Positions 17,435 through 25,519 of a stretch of DNA of 64,000 nucleotides are shown one piece after another; positions within the stretch are counted from its first letter, which is position 1; each line of letters starts with the position of its first letter. A program made the position numbers and the translations under genes. Below the pieces are notes generated by a model. That model had not been told where the DNA came from, made no database searches, and saw nothing but the letters and a program-made list of their open reading frames with translations. This stretch comes from Enterococcus mundtii (GTDB lineage: Bacteria; Bacillota; Bacilli; Lactobacillales; Enterococcaceae). The DNA lies in the NCBI RefSeq assembly GCF_013394305.1, contig NZ_AP019810.1:1805501-1869500 (forward strand), written 5' to 3'.

Positions 17435-19666
17435 ATGGCGAGAAAAATAGGAAAAGTGATTGTTCCAACAAAGCCTGTCAGCAGGGCTACCGAAGTTACT
17501 GGTTTTACGTTCAAGTCATACGATAAGAATGCTGGTGTACTAAGATTTGAAATCAAGAATCAAGATGGAAGTCCAACAGATTTGCTTGGTGCAACTGTAC
17601 GACTTTTTATGTACATTTATCAAGGGGTAGAAAAAAAAGAGTTCCCGATTTTTGAAAATCAAATCATTACCGAAAGCTATATGCAAGGTATTGTTAAGTA
17701 TCCTATTCCCGACATGTTGCTTTCTTACGAAGGGAAAGTGGATGCGAACATTTACATTGATTTTCCTGATGGTAGTCATACGGATAATTTAGCTTTTACG
17801 TTTAATATTGAAAAATCTGTTATTGATGGCGATGTTCAATTGAATGGGGAATATTACTTCAAAGATTTCAAACAATTACTTGAAGGCGTGGAACAAGAAG
17901 CAACTGATGCAGTAAATACAGCATTGGAAAATGTAGATAAAACGATTCAAACTGCAAATGAAAAAATTAATAATTTTGTCACGCGAGCTACTGAGGATAT
18001 TGAAGAAACTGTGGAAGAAGTCACAGTGCAACTTCAAGAAACTAAAGATGACATGGACAAAATCTCTAAAAACACTGCTTCTTTACAAGAAGGCTTAACT
18101 GTACTAGAAGGAAAGATGAATGAAACTAACCAACAACTCGGTGACTTAGGTAATCTAAAACGGATGTACTCAAACAGTATTGATTTTGGGGACTATGACT
18201 ATTCTGGTAATCCTAACTTATTACCGCCTGTTAGTGCTCAGAACTTCACCCTAGGAACTGGAGGGACAGCTACAGATGGCGATGAAGGAGAAATTATATT
18301 CACATTAGATGGATCAAATACCTTTATCCGACATAATACTACCCTGAGAATGCCTGCGGTTTTACCAGGGGAAACCTATACTATTAGTGCAGAAATCAAG
18401 TTTCACTCTGATATCGTAGGTGATGTTAGCAACCTGAGATTTACACTTAATTACCTACCTGGTGGAGCAGTATCTTTAGAAACGGCAAGACCTATTGCAG
18501 ATACTAGTCGTGATAAGTGGATACAAATCTCACGTACTCAAATCCCCAATTTTTCAACAACACCACCTACCCAATGGTATCTAGCACTGCAAGACGTTGT
18601 AACAGCAAATCGAATCACTGGTACGATTTCGCTTAGAAAATTAAAAATAGAAAAAGGTTCTACAGTTACACCGATACAACCTAATTTATTACTAGCACCT
18701 TATGAGATTAGTAAAGTAACACTCAAACCTAATTTAGCGGACAAGTCAAAGATTTTTCCTATTACGAATAGTAACTACCTTGTTTACGATAGTAGGCGAG
18801 AAGGGCGATGGGAACTTGGAAAAACTTACACAATAAGCATAAAAGGTACGAAACCTAATGTTCAACGTTTTGACATTTATCTTGGAGCTGGGACGATTAG
18901 AGTTGGTGATATGAAGCCAGTTGAAGGTTTGTCTGACATATGGCAAATAACATTTACTATAACAGAAGCAAATGTCAATGCAGGGGCAGTTGATATTTTA
19001 CGAGTCTATCAACATCCGTCTGCTTCGGTGGGGAGCTGTGTAATTGAATGGCTAAAACTCGAAGAAGGCGCTACAGCAACACCAAATATTTTACAATACA
19101 AGTACTTTGGTGAAGGTTTGAAAGACAGTAATAATCCATACGACTATAGCTGGGATGTTACACCCGAGTACACTGAAACTGAATTGAACGACTCTGTAAC
19201 ACTTTCGGATCCGCAAGAAATTCCTGCTTTGAAAAACTTTACAGGCGGTTTACAGACTGAAGGTAAAGAAGTGGCAACTAAAGAAGATACGAGAGAAATA
19301 ACTTACTCCGGAACAGCAACAGTACCTACCAATCTTACAAATAATATAAGTGAGATTGTCTACGTATTTAGACGAAAAGGATCTATAGTGACATTTTTTG
19401 CTCGAGTAAATGTCACGAGTGCAAACGAGCTAACCAGTTTACCAAATATATTGGCATTGCGAAACGGCTTTAAGATGTCACAAGAAATCTCTACTGGCGT
19501 TCGAATGGTTCCGATTGATGTTCAACCACTGTATCTACATGAAACTAATCGTAGGGATTGCGCTGCTTTAGTCGAAGGAACAAACCTGCGTTTTGGTTCG
19601 CTTAGAGGAGGAAATCATTATCTAAGCGGTGTTTGGCTAACTGATGATGATTGGCCAGAAAATTAG
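17435..19666 (+). CDS. Receptor-binding/baseplate protein with BppU-like N-terminus
   Basis: A 743-residue protein. Residues about 15-150 form a BppU-N-type beta domain (GFTFKSYDKNAGVLRFEIKNQDGSP...). Residues 165-240 are a coiled coil (VNTALENVDKTIQTANEKIN..., TVQLQETKDDMDKI). Two jelly-roll, carbohydrate-binding-like repeats follow (around 255-430 and 430-580, each ending in EKGSTVTP or EEGATATP), then a compact C-terminal domain. The repeated ...RKLKIEKGSTVTPIQPN and ...EWLKLEEGATATPNIL endings suggest duplicated CBM-like units. It likely recognises cell-surface polysaccharide. The GTG/ATG context GGACGGTGAGTAG precedes ATG 17435. Confidence 0.7.
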   Translation: MARKIGKVIVPTKPVSRATEVTGFTFKSYDKNAGVLRFEIKNQDGSPTDLLGATVRLFMYIYQGVEKKEFPIFENQIITESYMQGIVKYPIPDMLLSYEGKVDANIYIDFPDGSHTDNLAFTFNIEKSVIDGDVQLNGEYYFKDFKQLLEGVEQEATDAVNTALENVDKTIQTANEKINNFVTRATEDIEETVEEVTVQLQETKDDMDKISKNTASLQEGLTVLEGKMNETNQQLGDLGNLKRMYSNSIDFGDYDYSGNPNLLPPVSAQNFTLGTGGTATDGDEGEIIFTLDGSNTFIRHNTTLRMPAVLPGETYTISAEIKFHSDIVGDVSNLRFTLNYLPGGAVSLETARPIADTSRDKWIQISRTQIPNFSTTPPTQWYLALQDVVTANRITGTISLRKLKIEKGSTVTPIQPNLLLAPYEISKVTLKPNLADKSKIFPITNSNYLVYDSRREGRWELGKTYTISIKGTKPNVQRFDIYLGAGTIRVGDMKPVEGLSDIWQITFTITEANVNAGAVDILRVYQHPSASVGSCVIEWLKLEEGATATPNILQYKYFGEGLKDSNNPYDYSWDVTPEYTETELNDSVTLSDPQEIPALKNFTGGLQTEGKEVATKEDTREITYSGTATVPTNLTNNISEIVYVFRRKGSIVTFFARVNVTSANELTSLPNILALRNGFKMSQEISTGVRMVPIDVQPLYLHETNRRDCAALVEGTNLRFGSLRGGNHYLSGVWLTDDDWPEN

Positions 19667-19681
19667 AAAGGAGGAAATATA

Positions 19682-20137
19682 GTGAAAAAGATCTGGAAGT
19701 ATGGAAGAACTGGCGGAGAATATGCTGGTGAAGTAGTAGATGACTTACTTGTAACAGTGCCGTTTACGGAGGTTGCGCCACTTGAAGGAACACGTGAAGA
19801 TGGCGAGCCTTTATCGATTGAGGACCAAACATTTGATCCAAAAGAAAATCGTTGGATTGTCTTAACGAATGTTTTAGATCATAACAAACTAAATAATTTA
19901 GAAGCAATGTACCATGTTTTAGAGTCAGAGAATGACAACCTAAAGCATTTAAATAGTAAATTGATGCTTAATGACGTAGTGATTAAGCAAGACAATACGG
20001 CTTTAAAAGAAAAAGCAGATAGTTTAGCTCAAATAAACTCGAAAACAATGCTTGCTGTAAATCAATGCACACAAGACATTACAAATATAAAAGAGCAATT
20101 GAATCCTGAAACCGAAGGAGGAGAAGAGAATGTTTAG
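19682..20137 (+). CDS. Phage tail-region protein with coiled coil, 151 aa
   Basis: GTG start at 19682 after GAAAGGAGGAAATATA. The N-terminal 75 residues are a beta-hairpin region (MKKIWKYGRTGGEYAGEVVDD), then DQTFDPKENRWIVL, then a long helix with NxL repeats forming a coiled coil. Small proteins of this type precede XkdX in many enterococcal and Lactococcus phages and may be a tail-fibre chaperone or assembly protein. It overlaps the next start by 8 bases. Function is not established. Confidence 0.6.
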   Translation: MKKIWKYGRTGGEYAGEVVDDLLVTVPFTEVAPLEGTREDGEPLSIEDQTFDPKENRWIVLTNVLDHNKLNNLEAMYHVLESENDNLKHLNSKLMLNDVVIKQDNTALKEKADSLAQINSKTMLAVNQCTQDITNIKEQLNPETEGGEENV

Positions 20138-20258
20138 TTTTGATGACGTGAAAATGATGTACGATTGGGGTTGTTTCACTGATGAACAAGTTCGACAATT
20201 TGTTCCGTTGTGTATTACAGATGATGAAGCAGATAGAATTGTAAATAAAGAAAGTTAG
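20130..20258 (+). CDS. XkdX family protein, 42 aa
   Basis: Short frame starting ATG 20130, with GGAGGAGAAGAGA upstream. The product begins MFSFDDVKMMYDWGCF and continues TDEQVRQFV ... ITDDEADRIV, which is the XkdX pattern (PF09693): aromatic residue, x-x-D-V-K-x-x-Y-x-x-G, then a helix-turn ending in an E/D-rich helix. XkdX-type proteins are small tail-region proteins encoded just before holin in PBSX-like and related prophages. Confidence 0.8.
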   Translation: MFSFDDVKMMYDWGCFTDEQVRQFVPLCITDDEADRIVNKES

Positions 20259-20259
20259 A

Positions 20260-20288
20260 AAGGCGTACTCAAAGGAGTGCGCTTTTTG
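20260..20288 (+). terminator. Terminator between tail and lysis genes
   Basis: GCGTACTC (20263-20270) pairs with GAGTGCGC (20275-20282), one T-G pair, AAAG loop, followed by TTTTTG. Confidence 0.8.
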
Positions 20289-20318
20289 TGTGTAATAAAT
20301 AGAGAGAAGGGTGGAAAC

Positions 20319-20738
20319 ATGGTGATTATTGATAATTTGGTTTTGTTATCAGAGTTTAAGAATTTAGTTAGCAATGTCTATATTCAAATTTTTGTCTGGA
20401 TTGTTATTGCAGATATTATTACAGGTATTTGTAAAGGAATAGCTGGAAAAGAAGCGAATAGTACAAAGGGGTTAATGGGTGTAGTGAAGCACTTATTAGT
20501 GGTTGGGCTTGTTCTGGTTGCTTATCCATATCTGAAAATAATGAATTTCGAAGGTGTCGCAACAGCATTCGTTATATCTTATATAGCTGTTTACGGTATC
20601 TCGGTCATTGAAAATTTGGGACAGTTAGGGATTCCAGTTCCTGACTTTGTAAAAGCTCGATTCATTAAGTTAAAAGATTCTACTGAACAACAAGGAAATG
20701 GAGAACCAAAAAGAGGGGAAGAAAACAATGCGGAATAA
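20319..20738 (+). CDS. Phage holin (phi LC3/TIGR01593-type)
   Basis: ATG 20319 is preceded by GAAGGGTGG. The 139-residue product has three or four predicted membrane helices (about 20-36, 60-78, 80-100) with the conserved D-x-x-T-G-x-x-K-A/G pattern (ADIITGICKGIAGKE) of the toxin-secretion/phage lysis holin family (PF05105), and a charged C-terminus. It would form the membrane hole that releases the downstream amidase. It overlaps the next gene by 11 bases. Confidence 0.87.
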   Translation: MVIIDNLVLLSEFKNLVSNVYIQIFVWIVIADIITGICKGIAGKEANSTKGLMGVVKHLLVVGLVLVAYPYLKIMNFEGVATAFVISYIAVYGISVIENLGQLGIPVPDFVKARFIKLKDSTEQQGNGEPKRGEENNAE

Positions 20739-20982
20739 AGAAAAATTTATCGCTGACTACAACGAAGTAGTTAAACCAGAATTTCAATACAACGAAAATG
20801 TTATTGAAGACGCTGCGCATACTTTGAATCATTCGACCGAACCTAAACTAACGATTACTGCTGAATTCACTAAGACAGATAAAGATGAAATATTTTTATT
20901 TGAGCAGAAGGAACGCCCTAAAACGGACAATCCAGAAGAGATGATTTCAGATTGGTTCTACGTAGGAAGAGGTGGCGAATAA
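20728..20982 (+). CDS. Hypothetical protein between holin and endolysin, 84 aa
   Basis: Starts at ATG 20728 inside the end of the holin gene with GAGGGGAAG upstream; an in-frame ATG at 20698 is possible. The acidic product (MRNKEKFIADYNEVVKPEFQ...) shows no signal peptide or membrane segment. Its stop overlaps the endolysin ATG (TAATG), so the three lysis-cassette genes are translationally coupled. I do not recognise it. Confidence 0.5.
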   Translation: MRNKEKFIADYNEVVKPEFQYNENVIEDAAHTLNHSTEPKLTITAEFTKTDKDEIFLFEQKERPKTDNPEEMISDWFYVGRGGE

Positions 20983-21977
20983 TGACAATTAGATCAAATG
21001 GTGGCGGTCACGGCGGACGACAAAGCGGGAGCAACTGGATGGATCCAGGAGCAGTTGGAAATGGTAGACGTGAAGCGGATGTAGTTCGTACGATTACACA
21101 AAAGATGCAAGCAATCGCTTCAGTAGCGAATACAAGCGATCAATCAGCAACTAATGTGAATCAAAATTTACAGAATCAAGTGAACATGATGAATAATGCT
21201 GGTAGTGGTTGGGCGATCACGAACCACCTGAATGCGTTCAATGGACAAGCAACTGGTGCAGAAGTTTGGTATTGGGCAGGAAATGAAGAAGCACGAAAAA
21301 AAGCTGCCGAAGTATCCGCTGCAATTGCAAAAGCGTTAGGTATTGTGGATAGAGGAGCGAAAGCAACGACTAGTTTATTCGTTCATAGAAACACGAATAG
21401 TGGTGTAAATGTGTTATTAATCGAGTGGTGCTTTATCGATAATGAAAATGACATGCGCCGGTTAGATCAGAATATGGATCAAGCAATCCGTGCGGTGATG
21501 AGTGTGCTTGGCTACAATTCGAGTTGTGGTAATTCAAATACCGGTTCAAGCAATGCAACTAATTCAAAATTTAAAACGCATGATGAACTAGTTGCCGCCA
21601 GTGCGCCAGTTAGACAAGGAAATGCGATTGCCAAGCTTGATAAGTTCAACGTGTTCGAAAAAGGAAAGGCGCGTGTCGCTGGCTGGTTAGTACCTAACTC
21701 ACCACGAGGACCAATCGGAGCAAGAGCATGGGTTTTGATCATGGAGCATGGCACGACTAATGAATTGACTAGATACGAGTCTAAGGGTATTTCACGGCCT
21801 GATGTCAAGAAGGCTTACGGTTATCAAGGTGGAGATGCGCTAGGGTTTGATGTAACTTTCAATACTGACTGGTTAAAAGGTAAGAAGATCGATATTATCT
21901 TACGAAGAGCAAATCGAGCGAAAGGTGAAGGTGTAGTCAACGATGTTCGTATCTCAGATATTTTCTTAACACTATAA
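20982..21977 (+). CDS. Endolysin: N-acetylmuramoyl-L-alanine amidase (Amidase_3)
   Basis: A 331-residue protein. The N-terminal 180 residues show Amidase_3 (PF01520) features: H10 in GHGGRQS, DPGAVGNG, E31 in READVV, the NHLNA motif with the second His, the GAEVWYW strand, and the catalytic Glu in LLIEWCFIDNENDM. After a Ser/Asn-rich linker, residues about 195-331 form a beta-rich module likely binding cell wall. No signal peptide, so export depends on the holin. GAGGTGG precedes the overlapping ATG. Confidence 0.9.
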   Translation: MTIRSNGGGHGGRQSGSNWMDPGAVGNGRREADVVRTITQKMQAIASVANTSDQSATNVNQNLQNQVNMMNNAGSGWAITNHLNAFNGQATGAEVWYWAGNEEARKKAAEVSAAIAKALGIVDRGAKATTSLFVHRNTNSGVNVLLIEWCFIDNENDMRRLDQNMDQAIRAVMSVLGYNSSCGNSNTGSSNATNSKFKTHDELVAASAPVRQGNAIAKLDKFNVFEKGKARVAGWLVPNSPRGPIGARAWVLIMEHGTTNELTRYESKGISRPDVKKAYGYQGGDALGFDVTFNTDWLKGKKIDIILRRANRAKGEGVVNDVRISDIFLTL

Positions 21978-21983
21978 AAAATA

Positions 21984-22006
21984 GCCCCTCCTTGAGGGGC
22001 ATTACA
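21984..22006 (+). terminator. Terminator ending the lysis cassette
   Basis: GCCCCTC (21984-21990), CTT loop, GAGGGGC (21994-22000), then ATTACAT; a strong GC stem with a weak U-tract. Confidence 0.7.
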
Positions 22007-22022
22007 TAAACAAATTATACAC

Positions 22023-22051
22023 TTCCAAGAATAAAGCCCTTGTGTTAAAAT
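22023..22051 (+). promoter_or_regulatory. Candidate promoter of the ATPase moron
   Basis: TTCCAA (22023-22028), 17-base spacer, TAAAAT (22046-22051). The -35 is weak. Placement just after a terminator and 30 bases before the ATPase fits an independently expressed moron. Confidence 0.45.
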
Positions 22052-22080
22052 TTAACTTGTTATTTTAGGAGGTTAAACTT

Positions 22081-23568
22081 ATGGGGATGGAGAAAGTCTT
22101 GATCGCTGATTTAGATTTTGGCAAAGCAGATGGGAAGAAAGAATCTAGAAAGATGAACTTTGAGAGTTTATTTTATGATGGTGATGGTTATTATCAAAGA
22201 TTATGTGAAGATGACGTTTATTTAGTCACTGGTAGAAAAGGAACGGGTAAGTCTTTATTAACTAGATATTTTAAGAAAGTAAAAGAAAAAACTTCATTTA
22301 ATTACTGTGAAATTATAGAAACAAATAAATTTATGCGTAAAAAGCTAAAAACATTCAATTACGAAAAAATCCAAAATCAAGAAATGACAACGTTTTGGAG
22401 ATATGTTTTTTTTACAGAATTTGGTAGGATGATTAATAGTAAAAATAAATATCTTTTATATGATATGTCAACAATGGAAGAAAAAAAATTTACTACAGTA
22501 GCTATCAAGGAAGAAGATGTGGAAGAATTGAATGGAAAAATTAGTGCAGGTCTTTCGGCTCTAAATGCTTCAATTTCTATCACAGAAGGAAAAAAAGTAA
22601 CTAAGGAGCTAACACCCGAACCATATTATGAAAAAATTGATACTTTAGCCGAATTAGTGATTGAATATATGAATAAAACAAATACTAGTTTCTATTTGAT
22701 ATTTGATGATATTGATGAATTGGAGAATATGTGTAATTCAAGAGAAGAATTCATAAATCTAGCTAAATCTTTTTTACAAGCTTTAGAAGAGCTCAATGAT
22801 GAGTTATATGAAAATGATACGCAATCTAAGATTATTTCGACTTTTCGAACAGATATTTTAGATGAGTTGAATGAAAAATCTAATAATTTAAATAGAAGTA
22901 TGTACGATAGTACTATAAAAATAGATTGGTATTCTAGTTTAGTTAAAAATAGCCCTGATCAGACTCCCCTTATTAAAATGCTATTACACAAAATAAGAAA
23001 TTCCAATATAGACATTTTAAAAAATTATGATGATTCAGAGCTGTATACGCATTTCTTTCCTAACGACAAAGATGGTGTAAATAATCATGCAGAATATCTT
23101 TTACGCCATAGTTTCGGAAGACCTAGAGATATTATTATTTTTCTACAAACGTACCAAAATTTATATGGTAAAGAACAGGTATTTGATTATTCAAAATTTG
23201 ATTTATGTAAGAAAAGCTACTCATCATGGTTATTCGCTGAAATAAAAAATGAAATAAATATTTCAGCAAACAGAGAAGAAATTAATTTGGGGATTGAAGT
23301 AGTCAAGCAAAATCAAAAAAGAAAATTTAAATTTAAAAATTTTGAAAATAAATATAATGAATTAAAGAAATCGAATAATAACATACTTTTATCTGCAGAG
23401 GATGTAGCTACAGAATTGTATACTTTAGGTATAGTTGGAAATGTTTCCTATAGAAAAAATAATAATAATAGATACTGGTTTTCCTATAGAGATGGTTCAT
23501 CACCAAAACCAGATTTTAACAAAGATTTCATAGTACATTTTGGGTTACAGAATTACCTTTCATTATAA
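22081..23568 (+). CDS. P-loop ATPase of accessory (moron) region, possible Sll1717-type / defence
   Basis: A 495-residue AT-rich protein with GGAGG at 22068 before ATG 22081. Walker A GRKGTGKS at 51-58; Walker B SFYLIFDDIDEL at about 203-214; an Arg in FRTDIL near 258 and in RHSFGRPRD near 345 could be sensor or finger residues; the C-terminal 110 residues look like a winged helix (EDVATELYTLGIVGN...). This layout matches bacterial P-loop ATPases of the Sll1717 type, often found on mobile elements, and resembles phage-defence ATPases. It lies in the post-lysis position of prophages where morons sit, between terminators and with its own promoter. Role unproven. Confidence 0.65.
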   Translation: MGMEKVLIADLDFGKADGKKESRKMNFESLFYDGDGYYQRLCEDDVYLVTGRKGTGKSLLTRYFKKVKEKTSFNYCEIIETNKFMRKKLKTFNYEKIQNQEMTTFWRYVFFTEFGRMINSKNKYLLYDMSTMEEKKFTTVAIKEEDVEELNGKISAGLSALNASISITEGKKVTKELTPEPYYEKIDTLAELVIEYMNKTNTSFYLIFDDIDELENMCNSREEFINLAKSFLQALEELNDELYENDTQSKIISTFRTDILDELNEKSNNLNRSMYDSTIKIDWYSSLVKNSPDQTPLIKMLLHKIRNSNIDILKNYDDSELYTHFFPNDKDGVNNHAEYLLRHSFGRPRDIIIFLQTYQNLYGKEQVFDYSKFDLCKKSYSSWLFAEIKNEINISANREEINLGIEVVKQNQKRKFKFKNFENKYNELKKSNNNILLSAEDVATELYTLGIVGNVSYRKNNNNRYWFSYRDGSSPKPDFNKDFIVHFGLQNYLSL

Positions 23569-23574
23569 AACAAA

Positions 23575-23599
23575 AGCAGCAGAGAAATTCCCTGCTGCT
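23575..23599 (-). terminator. Inverted repeat, probable terminator for the minus strand
   Basis: AGCAGCAG (23575-23582) pairs with CTGCTGCT (23592-23599). The T-rich tail is on the minus-strand side (CTTTTGTTTT), so it may terminate transcripts from the decayed gene at 23784, though it also follows the ATPase. Confidence 0.45.
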
Positions 23600-23783
23600 G
23601 CGTCTAATACGCTATGTCTAAAAATCTAATATTTTTAGCTCACATTTGCTATTCTTAATTAAAGAATATCTATATACGTATGTTTTGTCAATAATATTGT
23701 TTAAAAATAAAGTGCTTATTTTATCCCATGCTGATTCAATTGGTAGTTTTTAGTATAGAATTGTAAGTTTAACAAAGGTTCGC

Positions 23784-23858
23784 TTAATCTCTGGCAATGT
23801 CTTTTTTTCGTTCTGCAATCAACTGTTCTAATTCTTGTAAATCTTCAAGAGTAGCTTA
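23784..23858 (-). pseudogene. Remnant of a minus-strand gene (C-terminal tail)
   Basis: Read on the minus strand, 23 sense codons give ATLEDLQELEQLIAERKKD then IARD and a stop at 23784; the frame is broken by a TAA at 23856-23858. Such Leu/Glu/Arg-rich ends are typical of small prophage regulators or hypothetical proteins, so this looks like a real C-terminus rather than chance. The rest of 23600-24042 is AT-rich and holds no convincing gene. Confidence 0.4.
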
Positions 23859-24042
23859 CTTCCGAATAAATGATCGATATAAAGTATTTAGATGACTGTA
23901 TTGACAATAGTAAAAAATCTTCGATAGTTATCGCATATTCATTATCACCCATTGCTAATCACAATCTAAGTTACTGCGATAATAGTTTTGTTGCCGCCAT
24001 CTCTTTCTTAACGAATAAGCGAATAAATGGTGGTAATAATCT

Positions 24043-24116
24043 GTACCCTTAGCTCAGTTGGTCAGAGCAGACAGCTCATAACCGTCCGGTCGTAGGTTCG
24101 AATCCTACAGGGTACA
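24043..24116 (+). tRNA. tRNA-Met (CAT), phage-borne
   Basis: A complete cloverleaf: 7-bp acceptor GTACCCT/AGGGTAC, D-arm GCTC/GAGC, anticodon loop CTCATAA with CAT at 24077-24079, variable CGGTC, T-arm GTAGG-TTCGAAT-CCTAC, discriminator A24116, no encoded CCA. The anticodon stem GACAG/CCGTC has an A-C mismatch at the fourth pair. A U-rich terminator follows directly. It sits within the accessory end of the prophage. Confidence 0.9.
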
Positions 24117-24126
24117 TAGTAAAAGA

Positions 24127-24158
24127 CTCAGTCAATCATTCTTGGCTGAGATTTTTTA
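24127..24158 (+). terminator. Terminator after tRNA-Met
   Basis: CTCAGTCAA (24127-24135) pairs with TTGGCTGAG (24142-24150), one T-G pair, followed by ATTTTTTATC. Confidence 0.85.
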
Positions 24159-24320
24159 TCAGTTGTATAAATTAGTCTAGATCCTCCAGCATAGCTTTGC
24201 TATTAATAAACAATTGAACTGGTAATCTTAATGGTGGTGGTCTTGATGTTAAGTGGGATGAATTTGCTTCGACAATGTCGAAAAGAAACAAAAAAACTCT
24301 GTTAGAGGGGAAGTACATAA

Positions 24321-25067
24321 TTATTTAAATTTACATTGTGATGAACGAGATTTATACTCGTCCGTTTCAGTGTATTTTTTGTCCTCTTTTACTTCAGTTC
24401 TTGACTCGAAATAATATCCGTACGCTTTAGGTTCAGGTACGTAGTCGCTGCTGGTCGAACAATGAATGACGTTGCTGAATCTGGGTAATTCAGACTTAAA
24501 AAAAAGTTTTACATTTTTCAAAGAAAGTTTTCTAAATCCTTTCTCAAAAAATAAAAAATTAGTTCCTTTGGGATCTGCTATTGAAGTATATGCTAAACAA
24601 TCTGGTTTTTCATGAGTAATCTGTTCGATTATATCAACTTCTTTTGAGTCTAGATCAATGTCGTTCTCAATTTTGTTTAAAATCTCAGCAAAACCTATTT
24701 CATTTCCATCAACAATAGTTAATGGTGATGGATCAGCAATAGTTGGAAAAGCACTAGAAGCATCATCATAGGCTTCAAATTGAATATAATCATCACCAGC
24801 ACCATGCCTTTTTATTTCTTTAAAAGCTGTTTCAGGATCACTAGCCCAATAAGAAATTTTTTGTTTTGGAAATAATTTTGAATGTCTTCCTTTATTATCG
24901 TTTTCTCGTAAATTACCTCTATGTAATTTACTTACAGTTTTATTATAAACCCAGTCTTCCAAGAAAACTGAACGATAAAATGTAAAATCACTTGTTTTAA
25001 GTACAGGCAGGTAATGATGTTCATAAGTACTTGATAACAAAGAACGATTCTGAAAATTTCTAGTCAT
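24321..25067 (-). CDS. RES-like domain protein, possible NAD-targeting toxin
   Basis: A 248-residue AT-rich protein. LHRGN near residue 50, GRHSKLFPKQKISYWASDPETAFKEIKRH at 60-88 and CLAYTSIADPKGTNFLFF near 157-174 follow the RES fold pattern (R-x-G ... Y-x-A-x-x-x-E-T-A ... S-x-x-x-x-x-G-x-N-l-x-l), as seen in NAD+ phosphorylase toxins of RES-Xre toxin-antitoxin systems and in some phage-defence proteins. The match is suggestive, not certain. GGAGG lies 7-8 bases before the ATG; a TATAAT -10 box lies about 35 bases upstream with an ATCCT/AGGAT inverted repeat. No Xre-type antitoxin is adjacent. Confidence 0.5.
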   Translation of the reverse strand: MTRNFQNRSLLSSTYEHHYLPVLKTSDFTFYRSVFLEDWVYNKTVSKLHRGNLRENDNKGRHSKLFPKQKISYWASDPETAFKEIKRHGAGDDYIQFEAYDDASSAFPTIADPSPLTIVDGNEIGFAEILNKIENDIDLDSKEVDIIEQITHEKPDCLAYTSIADPKGTNFLFFEKGFRKLSLKNVKLFFKSELPRFSNVIHCSTSSDYVPEPKAYGYYFESRTEVKEDKKYTETDEYKSRSSQCKFK

Positions 25068-25101
25068 ACTTAAGTTCCTCCAAGCTTTTGTATTCTAATA
25101 T

Positions 25102-25124
25102 ATTATAATCCTTTTATATAGGAT
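25102..25124 (-). promoter_or_regulatory. -10 box and inverted repeat upstream of RES-like gene
   Basis: On the minus strand TATAAT (plus 25102-25107) is immediately preceded by the inverted repeat ATCCT-N7-AGGAT (25108-25124), placed where a repressor would block RNA polymerase. No good -35 box is seen. Confidence 0.4.
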
Positions 25125-25166
25125 AAAAAACTTATTTTTTTATTACGATAATTCGAAAACATGGGA

Positions 25167-25472
25167 TCATGCTAGATCAATTAATTCCGGATTTATAAAT
25201 AGACACTTCTTATAATCATATCGGCAATGTTCTATTTGTGTTAACGGAACATCTGTGACAATATCAAATAAAAAATATACGTTCATATTATTATTTGTCT
25301 TAGAAGCAGGTAGCATAAAATAGTTTTTCTTTGATTCGTATAAGTGGACTAACAGCTTGTTTTCGATAAGTTTAAAATCAATTTTGGAATTCCAGTATTT
25401 ATATAGTTCTTTTTCGAATTTTTTCTTTGGATCATGAAAGAACCACAGCATTACATTTTTATGGATTATCAT
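25167..25472 (-). CDS. Hypothetical 101-aa prophage protein with SOS-box-like promoter
   Basis: The product (MIIHKNVMLWFFHDPKKKFEKELY...) is basic, with aromatic N-terminus and alternating strand/helix pattern; no family is recognised. GGGGGAG precedes ATG by about 5 bases. Upstream on the minus strand a good promoter (TTTACA, 17, TAAAAT) has a perfect AAGAAC-N4-GTTCTT repeat in its spacer. The RES-like gene lies 99 bases downstream and may be partly cotranscribed. The pairing of a small gene ahead of a RES-like gene is reminiscent of an antitoxin-toxin order, but nothing in the sequence proves that. Confidence 0.55.
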   Translation of the reverse strand: MIIHKNVMLWFFHDPKKKFEKELYKYWNSKIDFKLIENKLLVHLYESKKNYFMLPASKTNNNMNVYFLFDIVTDVPLTQIEHCRYDYKKCLFINPELIDLA

Positions 25473-25490
25473 TTCTCTCCCCCTTGTTTG

Positions 25491-25519
25491 ATTTTAAGAA
25501 CTTACGTTCTTTTTGTAAA
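25491..25519 (-). promoter_or_regulatory. Promoter containing GAAC-N4-GTTC operator (SOS-box-like)
   Basis: On the minus strand: TTTACA (25514-25519), 17-base spacer, TAAAAT (25491-25496). Inside the spacer lies AAGAAC-GTAA-GTTCTT (25496-25511), a perfect 6-bp inverted repeat whose core GAAC-N4-GTTC is the core of the Gram-positive LexA box. Confidence 0.65.

Noticed and set aside
24043-24116. tRNA-Met as the phage attachment site
   Set aside because: The tRNA is followed by three more prophage-type genes, so the phage end is further right.
24218-24328. Open frame of 36 codons (TGNLNGGGLDVKWDEF...) on the plus strand
   Set aside because: No start codon and no ribosome binding site; could be a remnant but evidence is too thin.
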